From positions 1 through 64,000 of the forward strand of contig JANSYI010000023.1 of NCBI GenBank assembly GCA_024742475.1: 64,000 bases of DNA. Reading direction: 5' to 3'. The stretch is from a bacterium. Lineage in GTDB: Bacteria > Myxococcota_A > Polyangia > Nannocystales > Nannocystaceae. Positions 24,917 through 35,487 of the stretch are shown here, one piece after another. Position 1 is the first letter of the stretch. The number at the start of each line of letters is the position of its first letter. Under the pieces are notes generated by a model that saw only the letters and a program-made list of their open reading frames with translations, had not been told where the DNA came from and did not search any database. A program made the position numbers and the translations under genes.

Positions 24917-26608
24917 CTAGCAATCGACGTCGGTCTCCACGAGCCCGTCGCGGCCGAGGATCACGAGGATGTCGGTGCAGTCATCGACGTCCAGCGCGGT
25001 GTCTCGCGCGCGTAGGCGGTCGTTGGCACGAAACGCCTCGTTGTTGGCCAAGCCGCTGATGTCCTCGAGCGAGGACCCGCGAGCGTCGACCTCGACCAGG
25101 TTCTCCTGCAGCTCCAGCCCGTCGAGTCGGCGGATCGCCGAGTCACGGAGGTCGATCGAGGCCAGACGCAGCCATCCCGCCGCGAACTCGACGTCGCGCA
25201 CGTTGGTCGCCTCGAGATCGATCGTCTCCATGTCGGTCAGCACGGACAGAGCGCTGAGGTCGTCGACACCGGTCTGGGCCAGCCCGAGGCGCTGAAGTCG
25301 CGCGCCCGTGGCGATCTGCTCGACGTTGGCGGCCGAGACGGGGGTGCCAGTGAGGTCGATGACCTCGAGCGTCGGCAGGTCTTCGACGACGGCCAGCGAC
25401 GTCCCCCCTGCATTGGTGTACGTGATGCTTCGCAGGACCTCCCGCCCGGCGAGCCCCGAGAGGTCCAGGGTCTGCCCCGCGCCCCCGGCGGCGAACTGCC
25501 CGAGCAAGGGCAGCGTAGAGACCGCGTCCACCGAGGACAGCCCCGGGTTCTCCCGGACGTCGAGGTTGCGAAGCTCGGGCAAGCCGGCGATCGCCGAGAC
25601 GTCGGTGACCGCGTTGACGGCGAGCGTGAGCCGCCGGAGGCTGACGAGCGTCTCCACCCCCGGCAGCGCGGAGATCTGGTTGCCTCCGACGGACAGCGTG
25701 ACCAGGTTGGTGAGCCCAGCGACGCCCTCGGTGGAGGTCAGCGCGTTCTCGTTGGCCGAGACCTCGATGAGCTGCGGCTTGTCCTGCACCCCGTCGAGCG
25801 ACTCGAGCATGTTCCCGCTGACCTCGAGCTCGATGAGCTCGCTGGCACCACGCAGCGCCGAGATGGAGCGGAGCGCGTTGGCGTCGAGGTCGACGTAGCG
25901 CAGGGCGGTGAGCGCCTCCAGCCCCTCGATGCTCTCGACCTCGTTGTCGGCGATCGACAGCGAGACGACGTTGGTCAGAGACCCCAGCGCGGACACGTCG
26001 CGGATGGCGTTCTTGGAGAGGAACAGGTTGGTCAGCCCGGTCAGGCTCGCCAGAGGGCTCACGTCCACGACCTCGTTGCTCGACGCGTCGAGGCCGGTGA
26101 GCGTGGTGAGCGAGGCGAGCGGTGACAGGTCGCTGACGCCGTTGCCATCGATCGCGACGACCTCGAGACGCTCGAACCCTTGCAGCGCGGACAGGTCGGT
26201 GATCGCGTTGCCCGAGAGCTCGAGCTGCCGGATGCCGGTCAGGTCTTCGATGGGAGACAGGTCGGTGATCGCGTTGCCCGACAGACCCAGCGTCTCGAGC
26301 CGCAGCGCGCACTCGAGCCCCGTGAGGTCCTCGATGCCCAGGTTGGGCGCCCGCAGGCCGGTGAGGGCGCGGAGTTCTTGGGCCAGGATGACCGGTGGCG
26401 GCGGCTCCTCGGCGTCTTCGGGGGGCTCGGGCTGCGGGAGGATGTCTTCGAGCAACGCCCGCAGCGCCGGATCGGGCACCTCCACCTCGCCCACGCACAG
26501 CTCGACGTCTGGATCGTCTTCGAGCAGGTAGCCCTCGCCGGGCGTCTCCTCAGCACAGGCCGGCAACCCCAACAGGAGGACGATGACCCCACGAAGCGCG
26601 CGCCTCAT
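24917..26608 (-). CDS. Leucine-rich-repeat lipoprotein (internalin-like)
   Basis: A signal peptide ending in LLLGLPAC (Cys18) makes this 563-residue protein a lipoprotein. From about residue 95 it is built of roughly 20 tandem SDS22/internalin-type repeats of 21-22 residues, with the pattern L..L.LS.N.ITDLSPI. A Pro/Glu-rich linker lies before the repeats. The C-terminus ends with a short acidic Cys-containing segment (DVDDCTDILVIL). It presumably binds proteins or surfaces outside the cell; its ligand is unknown. Repeats are fairly regular in DNA too, so they may recombine. I chose the ATG at 26608 at the start of the signal. Confidence 0.9.
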   Translation of the reverse strand: MRRALRGVIVLLLGLPACAEETPGEGYLLEDDPDVELCVGEVEVPDPALRALLEDILPQPEPPEDAEEPPPPVILAQELRALTGLRAPNLGIEDLTGLECALRLETLGLSGNAITDLSPIEDLTGIRQLELSGNAITDLSALQGFERLEVVAIDGNGVSDLSPLASLTTLTGLDASSNEVVDVSPLASLTGLTNLFLSKNAIRDVSALGSLTNVVSLSIADNEVESIEGLEALTALRYVDLDANALRSISALRGASELIELEVSGNMLESLDGVQDKPQLIEVSANENALTSTEGVAGLTNLVTLSVGGNQISALPGVETLVSLRRLTLAVNAVTDVSAIAGLPELRNLDVRENPGLSSVDAVSTLPLLGQFAAGGAGQTLDLSGLAGREVLRSITYTNAGGTSLAVVEDLPTLEVIDLTGTPVSAANVEQIATGARLQRLGLAQTGVDDLSALSVLTDMETIDLEATNVRDVEFAAGWLRLASIDLRDSAIRRLDGLELQENLVEVDARGSSLEDISGLANNEAFRANDRLRARDTALDVDDCTDILVILGRDGLVETDVDC

Positions 26609-26702
26609 CGAGGCGACGCTACCACGGTCCGCTTCGCCACGAACGAGCGCCCCCGCCACGCTTGGCGCGGGACGGGGGCGAGAGGATCGGCGCGTACGCG
26701 CC

Positions 26703-28025
26703 TCAGCCTTCGGGCTCGGGCGGAGGCAGCGCCTTGAACAGGTCGCCGCGGTCCTTGTGGATCTGTTTGAAGCTGGAGTCCGAGATCACGTAGAACCACT
26801 TGCCGAACCGCTCTCCGAGCTTGGCCGCTCGCTCGGCGCCGGCTTTGGCGGCCTCCTCGTCGATGCTCGCGGCCGCGGGCTCTTCGCCCTCGGCGGCGGG
26901 CTCGGGCGGCTTGACGGCGGCGCTGTCGAGCGTCGCGTCGTAGCGGACGTCGACGAACATGTAGCGGTTCGCGGTCTTGCCCTCGGTGTCCTCGCCTTCG
27001 GGCGCGGCGCCTTCGTCCGGTGAGCCCGCCGTGAGCGCCCGCCCCGAGTCGAAGGTAATCTCTCCGAAGTAGAGGCTGTAGACCAGCCCGTCCTTGGTGA
27101 TGATCGAGGCCTGGCCTTCGTTGCCGAAGAGCTGGCGTCCATCGGGGGTGACGAAGAAGCCCTTGGACTCCAGCGCCTGCAGCGTGAGCACCTCGGGCCG
27201 GGGTCGCACGCCGACAATCTTGACGTTGGCCGCGGCGGTGACCATCTGCTTGACCTTGGCGGAGTCGAGCGTCTGGCCCTCGGGGACGGCCGTCGGCTCG
27301 ATCGCCGTCCACGCGTCCTTGCCGTCGTCGCCAGCCTTCAGCTCGGCCACGACGGGGTTGGAGCCCATGACCTTGCCGGCGGCCTCGTCGACGGAGTACG
27401 GGTCGTAGGCAACCTGCACGATTTCGTCGCGCTCGACGTGCAGCAGGTCCTTCTCGATCCAGTCGCCGAAGTCGGTCGACACATCGAGGGTGAGCCGGGC
27501 GCCATAGACCCGCTTCTCTCCGGGCTTGCGCACGTAGTAGAAGCCCTGCTTGCCCTCGGGCGCCTTGCCGACGATCACGTCGACGAGCACCGTGCCCGAC
27601 GCGTCCTTGATCGTGATGCGCTGGCCCTTCTCGTCGCCCTTGCCTTCGGACTCCTCGGGGTCGAGGACGCCGAAGCGGGCGTGGTCCTCGACCTTGTCGC
27701 CGTAGTAGACGTCCTTCTTGACGTCGATGAACGACGCGGCGGCCTTGCCCATGCGCTCGGTACCGTCGGCCGGGTAGTCGTTGTGGCTGGGGATGACCCA
27801 CAGCCCGGCCTTCTGCTCGACGGCGAACCGCTCGACCTTGGCTTGGTCCTCGTCCCAGGAGACGACCGACAGCGAGGTGGCGGCGGCGGGGTCGGTGAAG
27901 TCGCCGAAGAGCGGGTCTCCGGTGTCTTCGAACTGCGCGGGGGGCAGCTCATGCGGGCGCATGCTCCACGCGCCGGCAGCCGCGCCCAGGGCGATGGCAA
28001 CCATCATGATCGTTCCGCGATTCAT
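26703..28025 (-). CDS. DUF4340-family protein of ABC exporter
   Basis: The 440-residue protein begins with one N-terminal membrane helix (MMVAIALGAAAGAW), followed by a large periplasmic domain of the DUF4340 type, which is typically encoded beside GldG-like ABC genes. Recognisable features are the WVIPSHNDYPADG segment and the repeated VDVKKD/ADFGD-like strands. The C-terminus has an Ala/Glu-rich low-complexity stretch. Its start overlaps the GldG-like gene by 4 bp (ATGA), and it is the last gene of the operon. Function is unknown beyond belonging to this transporter set. Confidence 0.83.
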   Translation of the reverse strand: MNRGTIMMVAIALGAAAGAWSMRPHELPPAQFEDTGDPLFGDFTDPAAATSLSVVSWDEDQAKVERFAVEQKAGLWVIPSHNDYPADGTERMGKAAASFIDVKKDVYYGDKVEDHARFGVLDPEESEGKGDEKGQRITIKDASGTVLVDVIVGKAPEGKQGFYYVRKPGEKRVYGARLTLDVSTDFGDWIEKDLLHVERDEIVQVAYDPYSVDEAAGKVMGSNPVVAELKAGDDGKDAWTAIEPTAVPEGQTLDSAKVKQMVTAAANVKIVGVRPRPEVLTLQALESKGFFVTPDGRQLFGNEGQASIITKDGLVYSLYFGEITFDSGRALTAGSPDEGAAPEGEDTEGKTANRYMFVDVRYDATLDSAAVKPPEPAAEGEEPAAASIDEEAAKAGAERAAKLGERFGKWFYVISDSSFKQIHKDRGDLFKALPPPEPEG

Positions 28026-30010
28026 GCTTTGGCTCCTTTCGAGGCAGCGCCGCTGCGCCGGGCGGCGGGGATGTTGTCCCGCTCGCGCAGCCGCTTGCGC
28101 ATGAAGATGAAGATGCCCATCAGCAGGGCGGGAATGGGTGGCAGCAGCAGCGACCAGATCCGAATGCGGTTTTGAATCTCATCGACGCTGCGGCGGTGTT
28201 CGGTCTCCGTCTTGGCGATCGCGCGCTGTTTCTCGCGCTCGATCTTGTCGGTCTTGGCAGCAAGGCGGCGGTTCTCCGTCTCCTCGGCGCTCTTGAGCAG
28301 GACCTGCTTGGTGGTCTCGTCGAGGTCGTCGCGCTCCTGCACCGCGGCCACGGCGGCCTCGAGCGCCGTCTTGGCCTCCTCGAGCTCGGCGTCGGCGGCT
28401 TTGTTGGCCTCGTCGATCTGCGTCTGGCGCTTGTCCCGTGCGTCTTGCGTCTCTTCGTCGAGCTTGGTCAGCCGCCGGAAGGTTTGCCGGCGCCTCCGAA
28501 GCTCCAAGAAACGGTCGTCCCCTGCGAGCGAGTCGACCGCGTTGAGCAGGAACGACACGTTGTCGAAGCGAACGTCGTCGAGGCCATCGCCGTCGACGTC
28601 GCCGCCGCGGGCATGCATCTGGAAGAACAGATCGCTGAGCATGTCGAGGTCGGCGAGCACGATGAGGTTGCGGTCTGCGTTGCCGCCGGAGCCCTCTTCG
28701 CCCTCCCCTTCCTTGGCGCCACCTTGAACACGTGCGGCGAGCACGTAGTCCTCGGGCGTGGCCTCTCCGAGCGCCCGCGGCGGCACGGGTCCGGAGATGC
28801 CGAACAGCGGGTGGCGCTGGACGAGGTCTTCGAACACGTTGACGCCGGAGGCCTTGGAGGTCTCGAGCAGCGGGGTGAACTTGTCCTGGTAACCCGCGGC
28901 GGCCGACAAAGCGCCGGGGTAGAGGAACACGACCTGGCTGAGACCGTCGACCGTGGGATCGACGCCCTCGAACTCGAGACCGCTGCCGTCGGTCCGGTGC
29001 GCAAACACGATCTGAGGCTGAATGCCCGAGAACACCGGGTTGGGGTTCGTGCGGTCGTAGACGATCTGGTCGTCGGCGAACTCGACGCCGAAGTCGCGCA
29101 GCAGGCCGACGTAGTCGCCCTTGGGCTCCCCCGGAGGCGGCCCGCCGAACATGTTGTTCTGCTGACCCGGTGGCGGCAGCTTCGGCTCGCGCGGCGAGAG
29201 CCGCACATCGAACAGCGGCATCGGGTCGACGGTCAGAAGCGCCGGGCGCCCCGCGTCGACATAGGCCCGCACCTGGTCGAGTTCGTCTTGGGTGCAGCTG
29301 GACAGCTGCGGTACCAAGAGCACGTCCACGTCTTCGGGAATCGCCGCCTTGGGATTGAGGCTGCGAACCTCGTACTGCTTCTTGAGCTCGGCGATGATCT
29401 GCCAGGCCGGCTGCTGCCGCTTCGCCTGCAGGTCGAAGTTGCCCATGATGGTGGCGTCGGTCCGCAGGATGCCAACGACGCGCTTCTTCTCTTGGGTGAC
29501 GACCCGAAGCGCCCGCGCCACCTCGTACTCGACCGAGAGGCCCCGGTCGAGGAACGGGACGACCTCTTCGCGCGGACCGGAGACGAACGCCAGCCCCATG
29601 AAGACGTCGAGCGCCTCGACGCGGCCGCCGGAGCGGTCGGCCAGCGGGCGCGGCACGATGCCGAAGTTCTCCATCGCCTCCTCGGCCTCGAGCGAATAGG
29701 GCTCGGGCTCGACGATGCGAACGGTCAGACCGGGGCCGCCCTTGGCCTCCATCGTGCGCAGGATGTTGAGCAGGCGGGTCCGCGCGGTGACGTACTCACG
29801 CGGCACCTCCTTGGAGACGAACGCGTGCACGGTCACGGGGCGCTCGACCCCGATGTTCTCGATGACGCCGAGGGTCTCGGGCGTGATCTCTGAGAGGCCC
29901 TCCTCGGTGACGTCGGCGAACGTGTTCGCGCGCGCCCCCATGTACGCCACCGACGAGGCGGCGATGGCCAACGAGAAGAACCGAACCAGCTGATGGTTGC
30001 GACGGGTCAT
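28022..30010 (-). CDS. GldG-like ABC transporter auxiliary protein
   Basis: The 662-residue protein matches the ABC_transp_aux (GldG/Mxa-type) family. It has an N-terminal transmembrane segment, a large extracytoplasmic domain (VTVHAFVSKEVPREYV near the start; VDVLLVPQLSSCTQDELDQ in the middle), a long Glu/Ala/Lys-rich coiled coil (about 545-615) and a C-terminal transmembrane helix (LLLPPIPALLMGIFIFM). It lies 2 bp after the permease gene and overlaps the DUF4340 gene. In gliding Bacteroidota and in Myxococcus such proteins accompany GldA/GldF; the substrate here is unknown. Confidence 0.88.
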   Translation of the reverse strand: MTRRNHQLVRFFSLAIAASSVAYMGARANTFADVTEEGLSEITPETLGVIENIGVERPVTVHAFVSKEVPREYVTARTRLLNILRTMEAKGGPGLTVRIVEPEPYSLEAEEAMENFGIVPRPLADRSGGRVEALDVFMGLAFVSGPREEVVPFLDRGLSVEYEVARALRVVTQEKKRVVGILRTDATIMGNFDLQAKRQQPAWQIIAELKKQYEVRSLNPKAAIPEDVDVLLVPQLSSCTQDELDQVRAYVDAGRPALLTVDPMPLFDVRLSPREPKLPPPGQQNNMFGGPPPGEPKGDYVGLLRDFGVEFADDQIVYDRTNPNPVFSGIQPQIVFAHRTDGSGLEFEGVDPTVDGLSQVVFLYPGALSAAAGYQDKFTPLLETSKASGVNVFEDLVQRHPLFGISGPVPPRALGEATPEDYVLAARVQGGAKEGEGEEGSGGNADRNLIVLADLDMLSDLFFQMHARGGDVDGDGLDDVRFDNVSFLLNAVDSLAGDDRFLELRRRRQTFRRLTKLDEETQDARDKRQTQIDEANKAADAELEEAKTALEAAVAAVQERDDLDETTKQVLLKSAEETENRRLAAKTDKIEREKQRAIAKTETEHRRSVDEIQNRIRIWSLLLPPIPALLMGIFIFMRKRLRERDNIPAARRSGAASKGAKA

Positions 30011-30012
30011 GA

Positions 30013-30939
30013 CTACCAGTGCCTCCGGCCGAGCAAGAAGGACGCGAGATACAGCAGGACGACGATGCCGCCCGCGAAGTAGAGGACGTCACCGAGCCGG
30101 ACCACGCCCTCACCGAAGCTGGCGAAGTGGTCGGTGACCGAGAGCGCGTCGAAGAACTCGGCGAACGCGTTCTCGTCGCGCAGCGCGTCGGCGCCGACGG
30201 TCTCGTCGGTGCTCTCGCCGCTCGGTGCCGAGCCGCGCCCGGCGGCCAGCCACGCGAACGTGGCGACGAGGCCGCCGATGAGCCCGCCCACCCCTGCGGC
30301 GGAGGGCTTGTTGGTGAGCGCGAACCCGACCAGCGCCACCGCGCCGCCGATGAGCGCCGCGCCCAGGAGGCCGCTGGCCCAAGGCTGGCTGCCCGCGAAC
30401 ACCAGGCCGGCACAGCCGAGCGCGCCGAGGATGAACGCGACGGTGGCGTTCTTGGTGAGCATCGAGGCGACCAAGCCGATGGCGCAGAAGAGCGCGCCCA
30501 TCATCAGGTAGCCCAGATACGTGGAGAGCATGAGCCCGGTGTCGGGGTCGCCGAGGTACATGAGCACGCCGACGTTCGACAGCGAGAACGCCAGCGAGAT
30601 GGCGTACATGCCCAGCACACCAAGGTACTTGCCGAGCACCACCTCGACGTCGCGCACCGGCATGGTGAGCAGCAGCTCGTCGGTGCCGCCCCGGCGCTCT
30701 TCGGCCCATGCGCCCATGGTGATGGCGGGGACGAAGAACATCAGAATCGCCGGCATCATCGCGTTGAGCTCGGCCAGATCGGCCAAGTTGCGGGCGAAGA
30801 AGCCGTCCTGCAGGAACGCGGCCGCCGCCGTGGTGGCGATGAACAGCGTGAGGAAGACATACCCCGTGGGGTTGCCGAGATACTGCCGCATGTCCTTGCG
30901 GAACACGGCAGCCACGACGCCAAAGTCGATACCCATCAT
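30013..30939 (-). CDS. ABC-2 type permease, GldF-like
   Basis: The 308-residue integral membrane protein has six or more predicted helices and the ABC-2 permease segment RKDMRQYLGNPTGYVFLTLF at its start, then MMPAILMFFVPAITMGAWAEERRGGTDELLLTMP, typical of GldF/NosY-like exporter permeases. A soluble loop (about 215-265, rich in Ser, Asp, Glu) interrupts the last helices. It pairs with the ATPase encoded just upstream (4-bp overlap) and the GldG-like protein downstream. The direction is probably export; the cargo is not identifiable. Confidence 0.88.
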   Translation of the reverse strand: MMGIDFGVVAAVFRKDMRQYLGNPTGYVFLTLFIATTAAAAFLQDGFFARNLADLAELNAMMPAILMFFVPAITMGAWAEERRGGTDELLLTMPVRDVEVVLGKYLGVLGMYAISLAFSLSNVGVLMYLGDPDTGLMLSTYLGYLMMGALFCAIGLVASMLTKNATVAFILGALGCAGLVFAGSQPWASGLLGAALIGGAVALVGFALTNKPSAAGVGGLIGGLVATFAWLAAGRGSAPSGESTDETVGADALRDENAFAEFFDALSVTDHFASFGEGVVRLGDVLYFAGGIVVLLYLASFLLGRRHW

Positions 30940-31715
30940 GCGGCTCCTTTCTTCGGCGCATCCGAGCCCTCGGTCAGGGCGTAGAAGCGCTCGTCGAGCG
31001 AGCCGCCCTCGGCCAGCTCGTCCTTGGTTCCGGTGAAGACGATCTTGCCGTTGTAGACGAACACGACGTCGTCGGCGACCGCTTCGACCTCTTGGAGGAT
31101 GTGCGTGGACAAGAGGATCGTCTTGTCCTGCCCAAGCTCGCGGATCAGCGCGCGGACCTCTCGAATCTGCAGCGGGTCGAGGCCCGAGGTGGGCTCGTCG
31201 AGGATGAGCACCTCGGGGTCATGCAGCAGCGCCTGGGCCATGCCGACCCGCTGGCGGAAGCCCTTGGAGAGCTTGTCGATGGGCTTGTGCAGCACCTCGC
31301 CGATGGCGCATCGCGACACGACGTCGCGAATGCGGCGGTCGACGTCGCCGAGCTTGCGCAGCTTGGCGACGAACTCGAGGGACTCTCGCGGCGTCATGTC
31401 GCGGTACAGCGGCCCTGACTCGGGGAGGTACCCCAGGCGCCGAGCCAGCTCGATGCGCTTGTCTTCATCGGACGGGTCCAGACCGAGGACTTCGGCGCGG
31501 CCCGAGGTCGGCGACGAGAACCCGGTGAGGATCTTCATCGTCGTCGACTTGCCGGCGCCGTTGGGGCCCAAGAACGCAGCCACGGTGCCCTTGCGGACCT
31601 CGAACGAGACCTCGTGGAGGGCGGCAAAGTGGCCGTAGATCTTGCTGAGTCGATCGGCCCGGATGGTGACCGGGCGCTCGCTGGGCGTCCGGTACGGGCT
31701 CTCTTTTTCGCTCAT
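30936..31715 (-). CDS. ABC transporter ATP-binding protein, GldA-like
   Basis: The 259-residue ATPase has Walker A GPNGAGKST, the signature LSKGFRQRVGMAQAL and Walker B EVLILDEPTSGLDP, then the H-loop STHIL. The N-terminal about 15 residues are a polar extension. ATG 31715 has AGGAG about 10 bases upstream. It is the first gene of the four-gene ABC operon and powers the GldF-like permease. The family also includes NosF and CcmA-type exporters, but the GldG and DUF4340 neighbours favour the Gld/Mxa-like group. Confidence 0.94.
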   Translation of the reverse strand: MSEKESPYRTPSERPVTIRADRLSKIYGHFAALHEVSFEVRKGTVAAFLGPNGAGKSTTMKILTGFSSPTSGRAEVLGLDPSDEDKRIELARRLGYLPESGPLYRDMTPRESLEFVAKLRKLGDVDRRIRDVVSRCAIGEVLHKPIDKLSKGFRQRVGMAQALLHDPEVLILDEPTSGLDPLQIREVRALIRELGQDKTILLSTHILQEVEAVADDVVFVYNGKIVFTGTKDELAEGGSLDERFYALTEGSDAPKKGAA

Positions 31716-31789
31716 CGTTCGCGTTTCTCCTGAGTCGTGGGAGGGGTCGAGCACGGTCGAAGACCGGGCTTCGGTGTGAGACGGAGCCC

Positions 31790-31802
31790 ACCTACCGTAG
31801 GT
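31790..31802. promoter_or_regulatory. 13-bp inverted repeat upstream of ABC operon
   Basis: ACCTAC-C-GTAGGT is a perfect inverted repeat about 75 bp before the ABC ATPase start and in the gap shared with the divergent lipoprotein gene. It could be an operator for either side. No binding protein can be named. Confidence 0.35.
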
Positions 31803-31953
31803 CCGTGTCCCATATTCCCGGCCGCGTGCGCGGCGCGGCCGAAACTGTAAGTCCGCGAAGTTCGGCGTCAACCGGGCCCAGGAAAAAAGGCATCCGCGGC
31901 GGTGCCAGCGTGAAATTCCGGGCCCGAAGGGCACATAACGTACCGTGGGAGCC

Positions 31954-33123
<1,170 letters not shown>

Positions 33124-33136
33124 AGGCGCGAGTCGC

Positions 33137-34426
33137 TCAGGCCACGAAGTGGTCGCGCAGCGGGTCCTCGAAGGGGCCGACGGGTGGACCGAGCACCTCG
33201 GGCTCGCCGTCGGTCACCGCGACGATGTCCTCGATCCGAACGCCGAACTCCCCCGCGACGTAGATTCCGGGCTCGTTCGACATGGTCATGCCCGGCCGCA
33301 GCACCCGGCCGTTCTTGGGGCGAAGGTAGGGGGGCTCGTGGACCTGCAGCCCGATGCCGTGGCCGAGCCGGTGGGTGAACTGCTCGTAACCCTGACCGAA
33401 ACCCGCCGCCTCGATCACCGCCCGCGCTTGCGCGTCCGGATCCCGACACGCCACGTCGTTGCGGATCTTGGCCAACGCGGCCGCCTGCGCTCGGGCGACG
33501 GCATCCCAGGCGCTCGCCACCTGCTCGCTGGGCGCACCGACCGTCCACGTTCGACTCACGTCGCTGCGATAGCCATGCAGCGCACCTCCGGTGTCGACCA
33601 GGACGACGTCGTCCTCGCGGAGCTCGCGGTCTTCCGCAGTTCCGTGAGGAAAGGACGCGGCGGGGCCGAACAGGGCAAGGCACCACACCTGGTCGAGACC
33701 CGCGGCTCGTTGCGCAGCGGTCAGCTCTTCGGCGAATGCACTCTGCGTCATGCCGGGCCCCAGGCGCGTCGCCGCGACGGCGATCGCAGCTTTCGTCGCC
33801 TCGTTGGCCCGGCGCAGGCGATCCAGCTCGAGGGGCGTCTTGCGAATGCGAACCTCGGCGAGCGGCCCATCGTGGATGCGAGCGCCCGAGACGTGCGCGG
33901 TGATGCCCTCGAAGATGAAACCACGAGCATCGGGGTCGACGCCGAGGCGGGCATCGGATCCGACGAAGCGGGCGACGGCCGCGAACGGGTCCTCGTGCTC
34001 TTGCCACAGCAACACCTCCGCTCCCTCGGGCAGTCTTTCGGACGCCGAGCGCTGCTCGAACGCAGGACACACCCACGCCTGCTCACCGTCTCGTCGCACC
34101 ATCCAGAGGAACGGTCGCTCACTGCGGCCCCAACGAACGCCGGAGACGTACTGCATGTTCGGGCCAGGCTCGATGAGCACCGCGGAGAGTCCCGCGGCCT
34201 CGACCGCGTCGGCGACCGCCGCAACGCGCTCGGCATACTCCGTCGCCGAGACCTCCTGGATGCCCTCGCAGAACCCCTCGAGCGCCGAGTAGTCCCCTGC
34301 GCGACTGTCGTTCTCGTTGTCCGTCGGCGTCGCGATGACGTCGGCGACTCCGGCGGGCCCACGCCGACAGGCCGTCAAGCAGGACGCGATCGCCATCGCC
34401 GAGAACCCACGTCGCGTCAGTTTCAT
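33137..34426 (-). CDS. M24-family Xaa-Pro peptidase, Tat-like lipoprotein signal
   Basis: This 429-residue protein has an N-terminal signal with twin arginines (TRRGFSAMAIASCLTAC) that could be a Tat-type lipoprotein signal. The C-terminal pita-bread domain is an M24 metallopeptidase with all five metal ligands: Asp in VLVDTGG, Asp in SDVSRT, His in RLGHGIGLQVHE, Glu in SNEPGIY and Glu in VRIEDI. The N-terminal creatinase-like domain is also present (about 75-190). It should cleave N-terminal residues before proline or act on related dipeptides outside the cytoplasm. I chose ATG 34426; the frame is open upstream but without homology. Confidence 0.9.
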   Translation of the reverse strand: MKLTRRGFSAMAIASCLTACRRGPAGVADVIATPTDNENDSRAGDYSALEGFCEGIQEVSATEYAERVAAVADAVEAAGLSAVLIEPGPNMQYVSGVRWGRSERPFLWMVRRDGEQAWVCPAFEQRSASERLPEGAEVLLWQEHEDPFAAVARFVGSDARLGVDPDARGFIFEGITAHVSGARIHDGPLAEVRIRKTPLELDRLRRANEATKAAIAVAATRLGPGMTQSAFAEELTAAQRAAGLDQVWCLALFGPAASFPHGTAEDRELREDDVVLVDTGGALHGYRSDVSRTWTVGAPSEQVASAWDAVARAQAAALAKIRNDVACRDPDAQARAVIEAAGFGQGYEQFTHRLGHGIGLQVHEPPYLRPKNGRVLRPGMTMSNEPGIYVAGEFGVRIEDIVAVTDGEPEVLGPPVGPFEDPLRDHFVA

Positions 34427-34458
34427 CGACCCGACGGTCGCGCCCGAGCGCCCGGCCG

Positions 34459-35475
34459 TCAACGGCTGAGTCGTTCTTGCGCCTTGGCGACCGCAACGAC
34501 GGACGGCGGCTGCTTCAAGCGGGCAGCATCCTCCAAGATTTCGAGCAGCGTGGGCTCGATCCGGCCAATCGCTCCACGCACCGCATCGCTCCCGGTCGCG
34601 GCGCCCTCGAGCACCGTGAGCACGCCTTCGATGACGGCACCGGCGCTGACGACGATGTCCGGCGCATGGACGATGCCGCGCTCGGCGAGCACCAACGCCG
34701 TCTCCACCGCGCGCAGCTGGTTGTTCGCCGAACCGCAGATCGCCTTGCAGTTCAGGCGGGGCACGACGTCTTCGGTGATCGTTCCGCCGACCGCACACGG
34801 CACCAGCACGTCGCAAGGCGCCTGGAGGATTCGGCTGGGCGCGATGATCTGCGCCCCGGCGTCCTTGGCCGCTCGAACCGCCCTCGCCGACGTATCGGCC
34901 GCGGTCACGCGAACCCCCATCTCGAGCAGCGTCTCGATCAGCGCCAACCCGACCGCACCACATCCCTGCACCGCAACCGAGCTCCCGCGAGGCTCGAGGT
35001 CGAGGAACGTCCACATCGCGCGAAGCCCGGCCAAGACGCCGCGGGCCGTGGATTCGCCGGCGTCGTTGCCGGCCGGGTTGACGTGGTCGGTCCGCGCGCG
35101 AACCCAGCCGAGCTCGCGCTCGCCCGTCCCGAGATCGGGACCACACACGTACCGCCCGCCAAGCCGCGCGATGGCATCACCGAGGCGGCCGTAAACCGCC
35201 TCGAGGTCGAGGCCTTCGCGATGCATGATCACAGTCTTGGCACCGCCGGCACCGAGCCCCGCCAACGCGGTCTTGAACGACATCGCGGAGGCCAGTGCGA
35301 GCGCGTCGGCCAGAGCAGCCTCCTCCGATGCATACGCGACGCGTCGAATCCCTCCGAACGCGGGACCTCGGCGCGTGTTGTCGATCGCGATGATCGCTCG
35401 CAAGCCGAGCTCGCGATCGCCCAGCACGACCAACTCCTCGTAGTTCCAGCCGGGACCGGACCTGTCGAACAGCAT
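34459..35475 (-). CDS. Glu/Leu/Phe/Val dehydrogenase family protein
   Basis: The 338-residue enzyme reversibly deaminates an amino acid to a 2-oxo acid with NAD(P). The N-terminal domain has GPAFGGIRR and MSFKTALAGLGAGGAKTVI, whose Lys residues supply substrate binding and catalysis. The C-terminal Rossmann domain has GCGAVG and SANNQL. It is nearest to leucine/phenylalanine dehydrogenases by length and motif spacing, but the substrate cannot be fixed. It ends just before the M24 peptidase start region (32 bp) and may be cotranscribed with it, which would suit peptide-derived amino acid use. Confidence 0.88.
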   Translation of the reverse strand: MLFDRSGPGWNYEELVVLGDRELGLRAIIAIDNTRRGPAFGGIRRVAYASEEAALADALALASAMSFKTALAGLGAGGAKTVIMHREGLDLEAVYGRLGDAIARLGGRYVCGPDLGTGERELGWVRARTDHVNPAGNDAGESTARGVLAGLRAMWTFLDLEPRGSSVAVQGCGAVGLALIETLLEMGVRVTAADTSARAVRAAKDAGAQIIAPSRILQAPCDVLVPCAVGGTITEDVVPRLNCKAICGSANNQLRAVETALVLAERGIVHAPDIVVSAGAVIEGVLTVLEGAATGSDAVRGAIGRIEPTLLEILEDAARLKQPPSVVAVAKAQERLSR

Positions 35476-35487
35476 GCGCGGCCGAGA

